DNA from: Cercis canadensis
Lineage: Eukaryota > Streptophyta > Magnoliopsida > Fabales > Fabaceae
DNA length: 64,000 nucleotides
Direction of reading: 5' to 3'
Assembly (NCBI GenBank): GCA_003255065.1
Contig: QAOA01002865.1
Coordinates: forward strand, 186,001 to 250,000
Position numbers and translations under genes: made by a program. How positions within the stretch are numbered: the first letter of the stretch is position 1; each line of letters begins with the position of its first letter. The notes beneath the pieces were generated by a model. It made no database searches. It was given only the letters and a program-made list of their open reading frames with translations, and had not been told where the DNA came from. Shown in pieces: positions 11,202 to 25,300 of this stretch.

Positions 11202-11890
11202 GAGAAATAAGTCTAGATTTAAATTGTTTTAAAATTGTTGTTCCTAAGCCTACAAGATAAAAAATAAAATACAAATAATAACAATAAGTTAGAGAAAATT
11301 AGAGATGTGACACCAATATGAGACATGGGTATCTCGCTTTCTTTAAGACAATTCACGCCTCTCGCAGGTGATTTTTAGTATATCCACCAGGTGCAGTGAG
11401 TTCTAGACGCATTGCCTCCAGGATACAACAGTTCGGTAGCCACACCGTTTATCCTTCAATATTCTGCACAAATAGGAGGAAATGACTCTCTCCAACACTC
11501 TTCTCTACCCAAGTGTCTACTCACACAATATAAGCTAATAATATGCACACACTACAATTAGGTTGTACTTACAAATGTATCTCATACTCATTACAATTGT
11601 AGAAGCACATACACATATATATAGTGTAATATACTACATTTTCAAATTCTAGCTGTTAGCCACAATTAAATAAATATTATAAGCTTTTAAAACAAAGAAT
11701 CAAAGCACAAATAAAACAGCTAATTAAAAGTCAAAATCATTCAGCCAATTAAAGCATTTCAAAGCATTTTATAATTTAGTTACAAAGCAATAACTGAATA
11801 GTTTTAAGGCTAATAGCAAAAGCCTTTAAACACAATAAACATAAAGAATCAAAGTTGTAACATATATAATCGTTGGGTATTAAACATATA
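10449..11890 (-). mobile_element. Copia-type LTR retrotransposon remnant (LTR, leader, gag, start of protease)
   Basis: Minus-strand order is a putative LTR and leader (about 11890-11290, with a TATA-like ATATATATATGTG at about 11610 and GGTGTGGCTACCGAACTGT near 11440), then gag-like coding (11201-10450) ending just after the protease active-site motif. Integrase, reverse transcriptase and the second LTR are missing. The truncated end lies about 20 bp from the CACTA right end. Confidence 0.65.
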
Positions 11891-12136
11891 TTTATTTTTA
11901 ATAAAATACCAACACCATGTGCCCATTTTCCTCGAGTCGTTTCTCTATGAATCCAAAAAGTCCACCTGGGCCTTCAAGGTACAAAGGGTGACTCTGGAAT
12001 TAAGCAACAGTCCACATCTCGACTCGAGATATTGGAAAAAGGTTGATAATCCTTTGTGTTATCGTTTCCCCTCCCCTCGAGCCACTGCCATTTGCCCTTT
12101 CACTCATAAATGCAATCGTTTAATGCTCAATCACCA
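11891..12136. other. Intergenic, no feature recognised
   Basis: The open frame at 11919-12161 has no recognisable similarity and runs into the duplicated block that follows. I treat it as chance. Confidence 0.4.
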
Positions 12137-12700
12137 TGCCCACTTAACAAAGTCGTTTTAGCTGAGCTTGGTTAATTGGGGCAATGACATGGTATTTAAC
12201 AGTACAATTGTCATGTTTTAACAGTACAGGTCAGCAATTCCGTCGCTATAAGCGACAATTGGACGATTGGATGGAGGGACTTGATTGACGTAAATCTACA
12301 AAGTGAAGGACCAAATGGATAATGAAGTATATTCAAAGACAAAATTGATAACTCTTATAAAAGTGAGGGATAAAAATTGTATTTTACTCGCATAAATTAT
12401 AAAGCTTAGAAATTTTATTAACAAAGTCGTTTTAGGTGAGCTTGGTTAATTGGGGCAATGACATGGTATTTAATAGTACAATTGTCATGTTTTAACAGCA
12501 CAGGTGTGCCCNAACAGTACAGGTCAGCAATTCCGTCGCTATAAGCGACAATTGGACGATTGGATGGAGGGACTTGATTGACGTAAATCTACAAAGTGAA
12601 GGACCAAATTGATAATGAAGTATATTCAAAGACAAAATTGATAACTCTTATAAAAGTGAGGGATAAAAATTGTATTTTACTCGCATAAATTATAAAGCTC
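12137..12700. repeat. Direct duplication (about 275 bp) with an N inside the second copy
   Basis: The segment beginning AACAAAGTCGTTTTAG near 12147 recurs at about 12421 with few differences, through GGATAAAAATTGTATTTTACTC. A short inner repeat (ACAGCACAGGTGTGCCC, N at 12512, AACAGTACAGG) sits at the join. The phrases GGAGGGACTTGATTGACG and TTTTACTC resemble MITE ends seen elsewhere in the window. Part of the duplication may be an assembly effect. Confidence 0.75.
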
Positions 12701-13331
12701 AGAAATTTTTTACAGCTTTTTAAACCTTAGGGAATTTATCACATATGAGCTAAAATTAAAGAAACTTCTTTACATCTTACCCATTTTTTATTAACATTAT
12801 TAAAAAAAATATTTAAACTCCCACTATAAAATGAAAAGTTCAAATTGCAATGCAATTTTGTTTTTTGTTACAAAATTCAAAACCATAGTAAAAACAAGAA
12901 CTCATTGGTTAACCAAATCAAATAAAAATTATTAATAATAATTTATATTTTATACATATTCTTATCTCTCTTGGACAAAAAAATATATATTCTTTTTTAT
13001 AGTATTCTACAAATTTTTTTGTGTCTTTATTTATTCTTATAATTTTTTGAATTCAAAATTTAACATATAATACAATTATGAATTATAAAGGATTTACTTT
13101 CCTATAATTATTATTTTTTGGATAACTATAAAACTATATACAGCTACATTCAAAATGTATTTTTTGGATCCGTCCTTGAGGTTGTGGGGGAAAGAGCAAC
13201 ATTATAGTGGGGAAAAATTAGTGTAGATAGTAGAGATAATGGAATTATTATATAACATTAAATGCAATCTTTTGAGCTTGTGGGGCAGTTCTACAACGTC
13301 ATCCGCCCCTGGTGAGGAACAGGGCATCAAC
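12701..13331. other. AT-rich 3' flank of NRPC2
   Basis: No exon or repeat with defined ends is seen. The segment lies beyond the NRPC2 stop codon and presumably carries its 3' UTR and polyadenylation site (13200-13331), though no signal stands out. Confidence 0.4.
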
Positions 13332-16300
13332 TTATGCCTCTGCCAATTTTAAGCGCGGAACGATATTCATTGATTGGAGTTCCTGAAAGATTGAGAAACA
13401 AATCAATGTGATCAACAATCATTATGAAAAGGAAGACAAAAATCTTCATACTTAACCTTGCAGAGAATTCAACTAGTCGAAATTCTTGCATGGGAGCATA
13501 TTATACCTGGATCAAGAGCTTGCATGCATATGGCAGCTTCATGGTAGAAATATTATCTCCATTTTTACAATATGAACAAATTCCAGTTTTCAGCTTATGA
13601 TTGTAATATCCTAACAAGCCACATGCTCTACAAACCTGTGTTTAAAGGAAAATCTCATCAACCACTTTCATCATATAGCACAATCCATTCAATTAATACA
13701 GAAAAAAAAAAAAAATTATGTAACAGCCAAACAAACTTCCATTTGTAATATAGACACAGAGAGTTACATAAACACTGGAATAAACATAAACCATCCCTTC
13801 TGTTCTTTTGGATAAGTAGTAATGCATTAAATAGTGTCCAAAATGAATACAAGATATAAGCATTAGCCTATCACCTATACGCAACAGAAGCATGCAATCA
13901 AGTAATCAATACTACGGGAAAAAAATTATTATATCAGATGAACATCGGTTATTATACTGTCTACAAAGGTCTAACTTTGCTATCCATGTTGTGAAGTATG
14001 GAGATGTTTGGAATAAAATAAGATAGAATACAGGAGTACCACTGTCCAAATGCTCACAAGAATACAGATATGTATGTATATAGTAATATTGACATAAAAA
14101 TTCCAGGAGTGATTACCTGAACTTCAAAAGGATCACTAGATACAAGTAATCGCTCAAAAATCAACATACTAGCACCATAGGCAATCAAGCAATCACGTTC
14201 CATTTCACCAACACGTAAGCCTGAGAATGGAATAAATTATAAATATAAGAAAGAGAAGCATATCTGCTCTGGATGAAGTAGAAATATAAGGACGGAATGG
14301 GACATATCATAGCTAGACATGTTTAGGAATGTAAATAGATTTGGATTAGCCGCATTTCCAATCTTTTACCCATGTCAGTCAGATTTCTATCTCATAAACA
14401 GACGACACACTGAATTTGGCTTTTAAGCCTATATTTTTAAACAGATTCAGATAAGGGTTTAAATGGTATATAGCATCCAATCTGATTCTGATTATCCACC
14501 CTGTATAGCCACATATGTCTATGTCATTGTTTACATATATCTATATTCTGATTTTCATGTTAATACCTGCCAAGCCACTCTGCCAAATTATTTTTCAAAA
14601 CTGAAACTGTTAGGTGTAATTGTTCAGACACACACAGACAAAGGACAATAGAAAATCTAGTTCAGGCCCAACAGTAGTTTCTAATACTTTTGGGCTAACA
14701 GAAACTATCTCAAACAATTGAAGAATTGGAACCTAACACCCTTACCCAATGGGCTAACCAACTTCAAGCCCAAAGAATCAAGAAGCAATTGTGGGTCTTG
14801 GTTTTCAATTGCATTGCTAGCAGAGCAGAATCAAGGATCTGCCTACCAGCAATAAAAGCAGGCACTCTGATTTTGTGAAATGGTATCTGCCAACACCTCA
14901 TTCAATCTAATAGAGAGAACCTTGGTAATAATTTTGTACACAGTAGTAACAAGATTGATGGGCCTATAATCTTTCACTTTGGTCGATTTCAGGAACAAGA
15001 TTGATGAATGTAGAATTCAAACTCACACCAATCCTGCCATTGCAATGTAACTCATTGAACACCTTTTTATGTCAATTTTAATTGTTTTCTTTATGATTTT
15101 ATTATTGATGGGCCTATAATCTTTCACTTTGGTCGATTTCAGGAACAAGAGTGATGAATGTAGAATTCAAACTCACACCAATCCTGCCATTGCAATGTAA
15201 CTCATTGAACATCTTTTTATGTCAATTTTAATTGTTTTCTTTTTGATTTTATTTATCATTTAACTTTTTGAATCTTTATAATTAGATATAAGTCCCTATC
15301 AATTATCCGTAAACAAGAGAATTTTTAAATTGAATATTTGGATTTGAAATAGGTAGTTGGTTTTATGTGGATATTTGGGTTAAATGGAGCTTATATGAAT
15401 CACCATTATTGGTGATCTGGACCACTTATCATCAGGATCTGGGGTGCAAAAGCACCATAACCTGAAATGTGTAACTCAAATCATGGTTCCAGATAGGTGG
15501 GAATGGCAGCAGTGTTCCCAGTAACTGAATTTTTATCATAAAGTCAACAAGATCTTGAGAAAGGATAAATTGAAAACCTCCATTTCTAGCTCTCCCTTCA
15601 GTAGGTTGCCTAGTTAGCATGGCACGAGGGCCAGTACCTCGGGCATGTATCTTGTCAAGCACCTGATCATCACCAAAGCTTTGTCTTGTAAGACTAAAAA
15701 TCTAATTTGAAATAGTATGGAGATGACTAGACAGGCATGCAATATATAACATACAATAGATCAATTTCCTTATGCAGTATTACAAGGAAATATTGTCTGC
15801 TCAACTCAAATAGTATGGAGATGACTAGACAGGCATGCAATATATAACATACAAAAGATTAATTTCCTTATGCAGTATTACAAGGAAATATTGTCTGCTC
15901 AACTCAACAACAAAAGAAGGAAATTTCTCAAGTAATATGATCTGTTCAAATGTTAGGAAACCTACATGTAGGGCTACCTAAAACAATTCAACCCACAAAG
16001 CTTAAGCCTTAAGGGCATTGCATCACCCACCCCACAAGTTGGAAAATGGCATTTGAGGTTAGTCCACAGTCAAGAAAGATAAGTGCATATAATCAAATGT
16101 CCTTGAACCTTTTATAATAACTTATAGAAATAGACAAGCCCATTTCATAGGTTCACTCTCACCATGTGTTTTAATTTCTGGTAGTAAATTGGCCCCATAA
16201 AAATATAAGCTTGCAGGGGGCAACCTGTAATACCTGAAAAACAAATAGGTGAACTGGGATAGTTCTTGTCTAGACAACCAACCCAAGTAAAACAAAATTG

Positions 16301-19300
16301 CAGGAATAAGACATACAGCTTTACTTGTCAATGCAAAACAATATATTGCCAATTCAACTCTGTTAACTCAGTCAACCAAAAGCCTTACCACAATAATGTT
16401 ATATTCTATGCAATTAACTACTTGTAATCTTGCCCAATTTTAAACCTGACAACATAGATAATGCTACAAATCACATTCATTATAACTGTATACTCAACTA
16501 CTTAAATAGTATTTTATTATTGATTTTAATTTTTTTTACTAAAAAAGAAAACTACTCTTTTCTGGATCTAACTTGATACTTAAACATGTATGTGTATATA
16601 TATATATATCCACTGTTTGAACAAAATCTTTTTAATCCAACAAAACCTATAACGTATTGTCTTACACAACCATTACTTCACAAGTAATAACTCTACAAGA
16701 AGCCAAATGAAAAACCTGAATAAATGAAGTCTTTCCCACTGTAGCTAAAGCCATGCTTCACAAGAGTTTCACTGCCACAGAGCAAGAAAACCTTGAGAAC
16801 ATGAATGTAGATAAACCATTGAAGAAATTTCATACCTAAGAGAAATAATATACCTTATAGTTTCAACCTTGTCAGCATGACCACTTCTTTCTCCAAAAGC
16901 ACTGCCATAATGAAACCTACCAGACGAAACCCCTGCTTTTCCTCCAAGAAGCTCTATCATTTTGCCAACTGTCATCCGACTGATACCATCAAAATATTAG
17001 TTTGTATCTTGAGATCTTACAGTTATATTAACAAAAAATATTTGAGTGTCTGACAATTCTGTTCTGAAAGTTAACTATGGAAAGTGTGACAAGAACTGGA
17101 TCCAAGTTGAACCATGCAAACAGAAAGGAAAATGACAAGCATTGTCACTAAATAATATCCTTAACCACATGCAATGCACTGCAACTTCACACAAATGAGT
17201 ACTTTGATTAAGTAAGCCGAATAGAGTAGGAATACACTCTCAACACGTACCAAACTGCAAAACATTATTATCTGCACATGATATAATCACTCATTTCAAC
17301 TTGTAAGTTAGCAGTCCAGCTCGGTTTTTTCATTGAAGGCATTTCAGTGTATTGTTATTTGTTTTAAAGTGATTTCTAGTCTTAAAATAAATTTGGGCAA
17401 GAGTAAATTGTTCCCAGTAGGCAAGGTAGAAAATGTTTATCAGCAAGCAAAGTTACTGGCCAGCAAAGTAGCATTGCTGCCTGGGGTTATACATAAATTA
17501 TTTTCAGTTTAGAATCATGCCATTGAGAACACAGACGCAACTGGAATCATGGCAAACAATTTATTTGCCAAAAAGAAGGAAAGTTTCTCAATAGTTTCCC
17601 CACAGACCTCACAAGGACAAATGACATAAAAGCAAACTATATTACCTAGGAAATCCATGAGGGTTCATAATCAGATCTGGGCAAATGCCTCGCTCAGAAA
17701 ATGGCAAATCTTCCTGCTGGACAATTGTTCCACAAACACCTTTCTGCCCATGTCTGCTACTAAATTTGTCACCAAGCTAAGGCAACAGATACAAACAAAG
17801 AAGTCAATAAATAGATTAAAATGAAGTAAAACATTGCACAATAAACCTAAGAAGAATTTACCTCAGGCCTACGAGTATGACGAATTAAAAATTTGATACA
17901 CATGTTGCTATTCTTATCAGAACAAAGAACCACTCTATCCACCACAGAAGACTCTCCTTCAGAACCCTTCGATGTCTGTATACTGGGACGATATGCACTG
18001 GATTTAAAAAAGAATTTAGGTAAAAGGGTAAGCAACATAAATCAAATAGAAAGATATCAACACTTCAACACAAAAAAGTTAAAAGACTAACCTATCAGGT
18101 AAATTTGCTGCAGATCCTGTCATTGGTGTCTTTGTATTGATAGGGGACTGTTTGTTGATTAAAATATCATTGGCCCTAATAATTTCCCCAGGTGCTGCAA
18201 TTCCATCATCATCAAGTATCTGGAGAGAAAAAAAAATGATAAAGTATATGTATTTTTATTTTATACAATTAAGTTAGACGCAGATGATAAAGCGTTGGCA
18301 AACTCATGGAGTTTCTGATTAATTCATATCAATTTTGAAATTCTATCTGGTTTATCATATAAAAACAGTTTTTCTCTAGTTTGGCTGAAGCAGAACACTC
18401 ACATTTTCAAGGGTTCTTCCCTTTGTTTAGATCTGTTATGGGAAAGGCTTGTTTCTTTTGGTCTCCCTTTGATGCTCAGCCCTTGGTTTCTTTAAGGGAG
18501 TTTCCATAGTGTGATGAGGAGCTGCTTGTTCTCTTTGATTACTATGTTTTCTTTGTGTTGCTTTCGTGCCTTTGTTGTTGAGGATTTCGTGTCCTCTCTA
18601 TTTGTACTCCTTTTTCTCAAATTTTTTTTTTCTTTCCATTAAAAAAAACAGAATTGTATACAAATAGTTTATAATTGCTCATGTTCTTTCAATATTTGAT
18701 AAATTGTTACGTAAACAAAAAAATATTTAATAAAATAAATGCCAAATTTTACCATTAAAGCCATGTTGTTACATGTCATGTCATATAACAGTATAAAAAA
18801 TCACTAACAAGCTGAATCAGAAGACAGATTGTCATACATGCTCCATCTATCTTGACCAGGAAACCATAATAACAAATGCATATCTATATATAGTTGTTCT
18901 GATACCTACCACATTCAATTGAACTGTACCCAAAATACAGGCATGACAAAGAACATTGTAATTCCCTACTAACTGTCAAACAAATTAATACTTAGAGAAA
19001 CCAATGAAAGAGTAACTGCTATCAAGACATATTACCTGCATACGTCCTGCATTGTCTCCAGTTCTATCCGGCCTAAGTATCCGGTCTGATGTATTATTTT
19101 CATACTTCTGATTGATGACAGTAGTCCTATACATCAGAGAACCTCAAACATCACACTGCTACCTCAATTGGATGAGAAGATTGAAATATGCAACTAGAAG
19201 CATAAAATCACAAACAAAATTTACTTTTTCATAACTATACAACGACCAAAACCACGATCAAGAGATGACTTGTTCATGACAATGGCATCCTCTATATCAT

Positions 19301-22300
19301 AACCACTATAACTCATTACGGCTACAGTGGCATTCTGACCTGCTCCGAGCTTATCATATCCAACCTGAAAGAATGGAGATTAGTTAAAATCCGCTGATAG
19401 ACAGAAACTGAATATAACAATATACCAACCAGCTCAATTGATTTTGTTGTCAGCAAAGGCCGCTGAGGATAAACCAGTAGATAAAGCAAGGTGTCCATTC
19501 GGCATAGCTACAAAATCAAGAAACCAAGACACCATCAATTATATACTCTGCAAGAGCTACACATTTATCAAAGCACCCCTCCCCTCAACCCCACGCCACC
19601 AAAGAAAAAGGAGGAAAAAAGAGAAGCAAGAGGCAAGAAGCAACTAGCATGAAAAATGAAATAATCACAACAGATCTTTGTTAAAGAAAACACAAATTAT
19701 TGAAGGGCGTAAAAAACAAATACAAGTTACAAGTAAATAGGAGGATATATCATGCTCCTAAACAAAATAACAGATTAGTGAAATAGAGTTTTCCAAATCC
19801 CATTGCATATCTGCCAAGGAGACTCACTTAAACAGACCATGGGCTCTAAAGTAATAAAAACAATAATATTCAATAACAGCTCGTAACGAAGTACACTTAC
19901 GGTACAAGAATTCCACTCCAAACAAATACAATAAAGAATTGCATAAACTGCATTCTGCTGTAAAATCTCCCCCCTCCTCTTTCTCCCATTATGACTCTTA
20001 GACTAACCAACAATAACCACTTCAAACTCTGTGGACAAACCCCGCATTAAGGATGTTCCTATGCTATGTTGGAATATAAGAATTCAATCATGTGAATCTT
20101 AAGAATTTCAAGTCTAAACCATATTGACATGGATCTGCATCCTATCTATATACATATATATAAATAGGGAAGAAAAACAAGCTACCAGTACCAATAGTTG
20201 CTTTCTAAAAAAAGAAAAGAATCATGGTTTGTAAGCTATATATACTTACCTGGTTATATGCTATATTTCCCATAGCTTGCTTCCCCATAGCACACTACAA
20301 TGATTAAAACAAAACTACTTTCAGACCGGATGAGGAACACACTTTTTCACGAAATAGCAATATCTGAGGGAGGGGCAAAGTAAACCTGATAAGTGTTTCT
20401 AGGAGACTGATTATGATGGGGATATGGAATTAGCCCAGCACAGACCCCTAAGATGGTGAAAGGCTCAATCTCAATGTGAGTAGTTCCTGGTGTAGCATCC
20501 CCTTCATATAAAGCAATCTATGACAAAGAATGTAAGCAACAAAAGACATTGACCATCAGGAAAGAGATTTCAAAACTAAAAGAAGCAGAAGTAGTTAGAG
20601 CAGAACAAACCAAAGCATTGTTCTCCTCATTGACATCAAGATACTCAATCAAGCCATATCGTAAAAAATCATCAAATGTGTGCACTCCATCCTGAAAGAG
20701 CATAAAATTTGAAATATCATGAACCATTTTTCCTTCATTATTCCCCAGATAAGAGCATAAGATAGACTTACAATCAACTCCTTCATATGATGCTCTTTGA
20801 TTCTCGATATGCCCTTGTCAGCAATGACAAGCGGGCGGCAGACTCTACCACCATCAGAAGCAATGTAAACACACAGCTGGAAAACATAGTTTGTCAATTA
20901 GTCATTGTTTAACTTATATCTTAAGAATTAAAAAATAATAATAATAACAATTGTAATAACTGTAGAAGTACAATATTAGATGACAATCATATTATCCAAT
21001 TAGAAATGGACCTCCTAAGTCCTAACCATCAAAAAGAATAAAGCTTGAACAGTTGAACCACATAAGAATCAGACACCAAATAAATGAAAGTAAACAGTTC
21101 TTGTTAAAAACAATTGCAATGCAACCTTTTTTTTAGGGTTGCTGGGCTGCCCAGGTGGTAGAACTCAGAATCAGATAAAAAATATATAACCACTTCATGC
21201 TAGTGTTATATAATTTTTTTTCTGGAAGAAAAAATATTATTAATAAAGAGGAAGAAAGAGTACAAAAGCCTGGAGGTTATAGTAACCTCCAAGGAAAGAA
21301 AATATACACAATGAAATTAAACATAAGAACATTCATGCAATAAGGCTATCCAATCCCTATTGATATGATATTTCACTGACAATTAGTCTGTTTCAAAGCA
21401 GAAGATTAGAATACAGACATTTTACACCACCTCAAAATTATGAACGGAATTCCATTTATACTCAAAAAGGATATTATTACATTTATAAATAAGAAATACA
21501 CTGCAACACTGAAACTAAATGAAAAATTAAAGACAACAGACGCTTAGACCAGGTAACTAGAAAATAGTAGAAAACATGAGGGAGAGAGAAAGAGAGAGAG
21601 AGAGAGATATTCACCTGCTTTTCATTGACATAGACACTTACAAATTCGCCAATTTTTCCAGCTCTCCGCAACTTTCTCATTGTAGTAGCAAAGTGCTTGA
21701 AAAGAAAAATAAAATAGTAATGGGAACTTGGGAAGCTTTAGAAGAAACAAACATAGTTGTGTACACAAAATTTTATGCATTGTACATTTGCTTCAGACCA
21801 ATACCTGTGGCCTCCTATGCTTGCCAAGGATCAGCCCATTAAAAATGACAAGAAAGGAATCTGGTGTGTGAAGCTCTTCTCCAGAAAGTAATTCCAAGTC
21901 TTCAACGCCCAAAGAATAGCACTATAACAGAAATAATTAAGGACTAAAATGTGCATGCACCCACAGTAACCTAGTTGCCTGTATCTTACAGATAAATCTA
22001 ATAGTACACCTTGACATAGAATAGATATGATAACTATTCCAGTAAACAAATGTGAAACAAGGCAAATGAGCAACAGACATTAAGGAAATCCAACAGTTAT
22101 CCCTCACATGCACAAAGGGTGTCTCCACGTGAGAGCCCCCTAAACAACCTCCCAAGAAAAACAAAATTCTTAGTCTGAAAAGCAATCCTTGGAGCAGCCA
22201 AATTTTGGTACAGCAACAGGCTCTGATACCCAGGAAAGGAGCAACTGAAATGGTAACAAGGGTTCTCTCATTAAAAGGAAGGGGGCAACCACATAAGAGG

Positions 22301-25300
22301 TTTTGGGTGGGATAGAACCCAGGACTTCATGCACGGACCAAGAGAGTAGAGATACAGTAGATGACCATTACGCTAAACGCCCACAGTCAAATTTAAAGAT
22401 GCTTTCATCCCCCAAGTGCATAGATACCAAATAGAAGATACTTGAAGAATATTAATCAAGAGGAGATATACCTATAGAAAACACAATTGCAGTCTGATAA
22501 AATCTAGAAAAAAATCATGCCCAACATCAAATACCTTAACACCAAAGGCACTCCTAGAAGGCTGCAACTCTCCAAGGAACCTATCTAACCTATTTATTCT
22601 TGGAGGCCAATGATAATATAGTATAAATAAAAGAAAAAAAGAAAATAGAGAATGTTGATAAGGGAATGGCAATATGGCAATTAGAATACACTGCACTTTT
22701 TTTTTTTTTTTTTCCTTTTACAGTTAACATTTTTAAACTACCAAAAGGAGAAACAACACATCCACCCCCTCTGACTGCAACAAATATATCAAACTCTCTA
22801 CTAAATTTATTTGATAGGGGGAAAAAATGATTCATTAGAAAGGAGAAAGGGTACAACAACAAAAAAAAGGATAAGCTATCCTTCATTAAAATGGACAAAA
22901 GATAAAATAAGAGAAAGAATACAGAAAAAGACTGAAACACTTGAGCACAACTCTTCATTAAATAATAATAAATGAAGGAATGTTACATCATCTTATAATA
23001 TTACAAAAAACATACCAGAGAAATTAGGGGGCCCTCCTCTTCATCAGTAGTAACATGAGTCATCAAAGCCAGATTTTTTACTAGTCCACAAGCTTCTCCT
23101 TCTGGAGTATCACAGGGACAAAGCATGCCCCACTGTAACAGATGGAATAGAACAGAAAAGGAGGTAAGTAAATAAATACACAAGATTGAAACATTTACAA
23201 TAAATAGACTAAACAATTGTATAAGAATGATCTGTCATAAAAGTTCCCAAAGTGATTGCAGCTTACCTGGCTAGGCTGCAAAGCTCTTGGGCCACTTACT
23301 TTTCTGGACTTCTCAAACTGTGGAGAGATTCTTGTCATATGCCCCAAACTCCCTATAAATGATAACCTTTGTAGCACCTATAAATTTAGAATTTTCTTAA
23401 GTTGATATGTGTTGAGGGACCTGTCCTGAGACACAGTAATCTAATCCCCATCCTTGGCACCTCAGCCCAGGCCCAATGACATAAACCCATTTATTCATTT
23501 TACAGTAACAAATATGGAAAACAGGAAAGAAAAATTATTAGAAATGGATATAATATACAACCTGTGTCATGCCTTTCCTGTGCATCCTGAACCTTTTGAC
23601 ATCAAAATTACCAGTGGAGAGAGTCCTTTCCAAGCCAACCGTTATAATATCTCCACAAATATACTATGGACACACAGATACATAAGGAAACATTGCAATT
23701 AGAAATCCAGGCATAATTAAGATCAGGTGGAAGGCTGACATGAGAGACAAGAATTCTAAACAAACATGAAATGATACAATCAGCATAAGGGTTATCTTTT
23801 TGGTGTAGAAACTAACTATTTAACCATTGGAGTCAAAAGCTGCAATATAACTAAATATATTTTACATAGATAAAAATGAGAATACTAATGAAGAAAGAAA
23901 CCCAGTTTTTTAAATGATTCTAAGTAGACAATAGAAGTAGACAGAAGCATTCAGCCCTTTTCTAAGCAGAACCCCCTCTTCTTTTCCAAAAAAAAAACAA
24001 AACAAAAGGAAGGCACTCCTCNACAAAACAAAACAAAACAAAAGGAAGGCACTCCTCTGATCTGAAAGCTAAACTAGACCAGCCAATTTTACTGAGTTCA
24101 CTGCAACCCAATCTAGGTAACTCAGCTGGTACTTTTCCGTGAACTGGTAAACCTAGCACCATGAAAGAGTGGGCTGGTCCGCTGTGGGCAATATCATCTA
24201 CTTTTAAAAAGGTTGCAGTGATAGTCAGTGGCAACACTCAAACCTAGGTTCCCTGTGCACAGAGGGCATGTAGCCTTACCACCAAGCCAAGCGCATCCTC
24301 ATGTTAAATAGTGTACATAAATATTATTTATAATAAACATAAATAATGATAAAATACTTTCCATCAACATTTAAAAATATAATGAGAAATATACTACAAG
24401 TTTTAAATATATATTAAATTATGCAATAATAAATTTTACAAACAATAATTTAAAAGTTTCAAGAAAGTAAAGATTTTATAATTCTAGCATTAATGATGTA
24501 TATCATAAAAAGTAAAGAGATTAACATATTTCATATAACTTTAATTGCAAAATGAAATACCAATTGGATTGATATCTAGCCTAAAACGCCTTTTTGACAA
24601 TTTATTTTGTTTATAGAATCATTAGAATTATATTTTACATTTTATGTTTTTTTTTTCCATTCATTTATTATTGACACACTCATTACTCCTGCATTTGTCT
24701 CCAGTACTGATATATTTGCATGGATTTTTCACTATTCCTTTTTTTCCTTTTTTGGATTAAGAACAATTTTATGCCCAAGACACCCAGGGACAGATTCAAG
24801 TATACTAGAAATATAGAAGCCTCCCTAGGACAGATAAACCCATAATAAAAGAGATGAGAAAGAGATGCAAAGATAATTGTATAAACACACTCCTATAAGC
24901 TAAGAGAAGCTAGCCAGACACTTGAGAGCGCTTCTACAGGAGTAAATTTGATCTAAGAATGAAATGACTGCATTTGCCATTGACAATTCTTGAAAGTAAA
25001 TATTAAAGAGTGCTTACATGAACTAAGTCAAACTGATTAACCCTGTTTGGCCTCTCCAAGGATTTGTCTATCAACATCTTAACATTAGTTATCATTGTCT
25101 TGAAAAGATCCTACAAAATAAAAGTACAACAATGAAGTCAGCAAAACTTTTATGAAGTATCACCACAGAAGCTAGAAATGCATAAATAAAATCAATACCT
25201 CAAAAAGCAGAGATACTAACTGGCCAGATAACTCCAACCGCTTATTCCCCACATAATCCTATGAGATAAATTATAAGAAACAGTCAGCAGATCCAGAACA

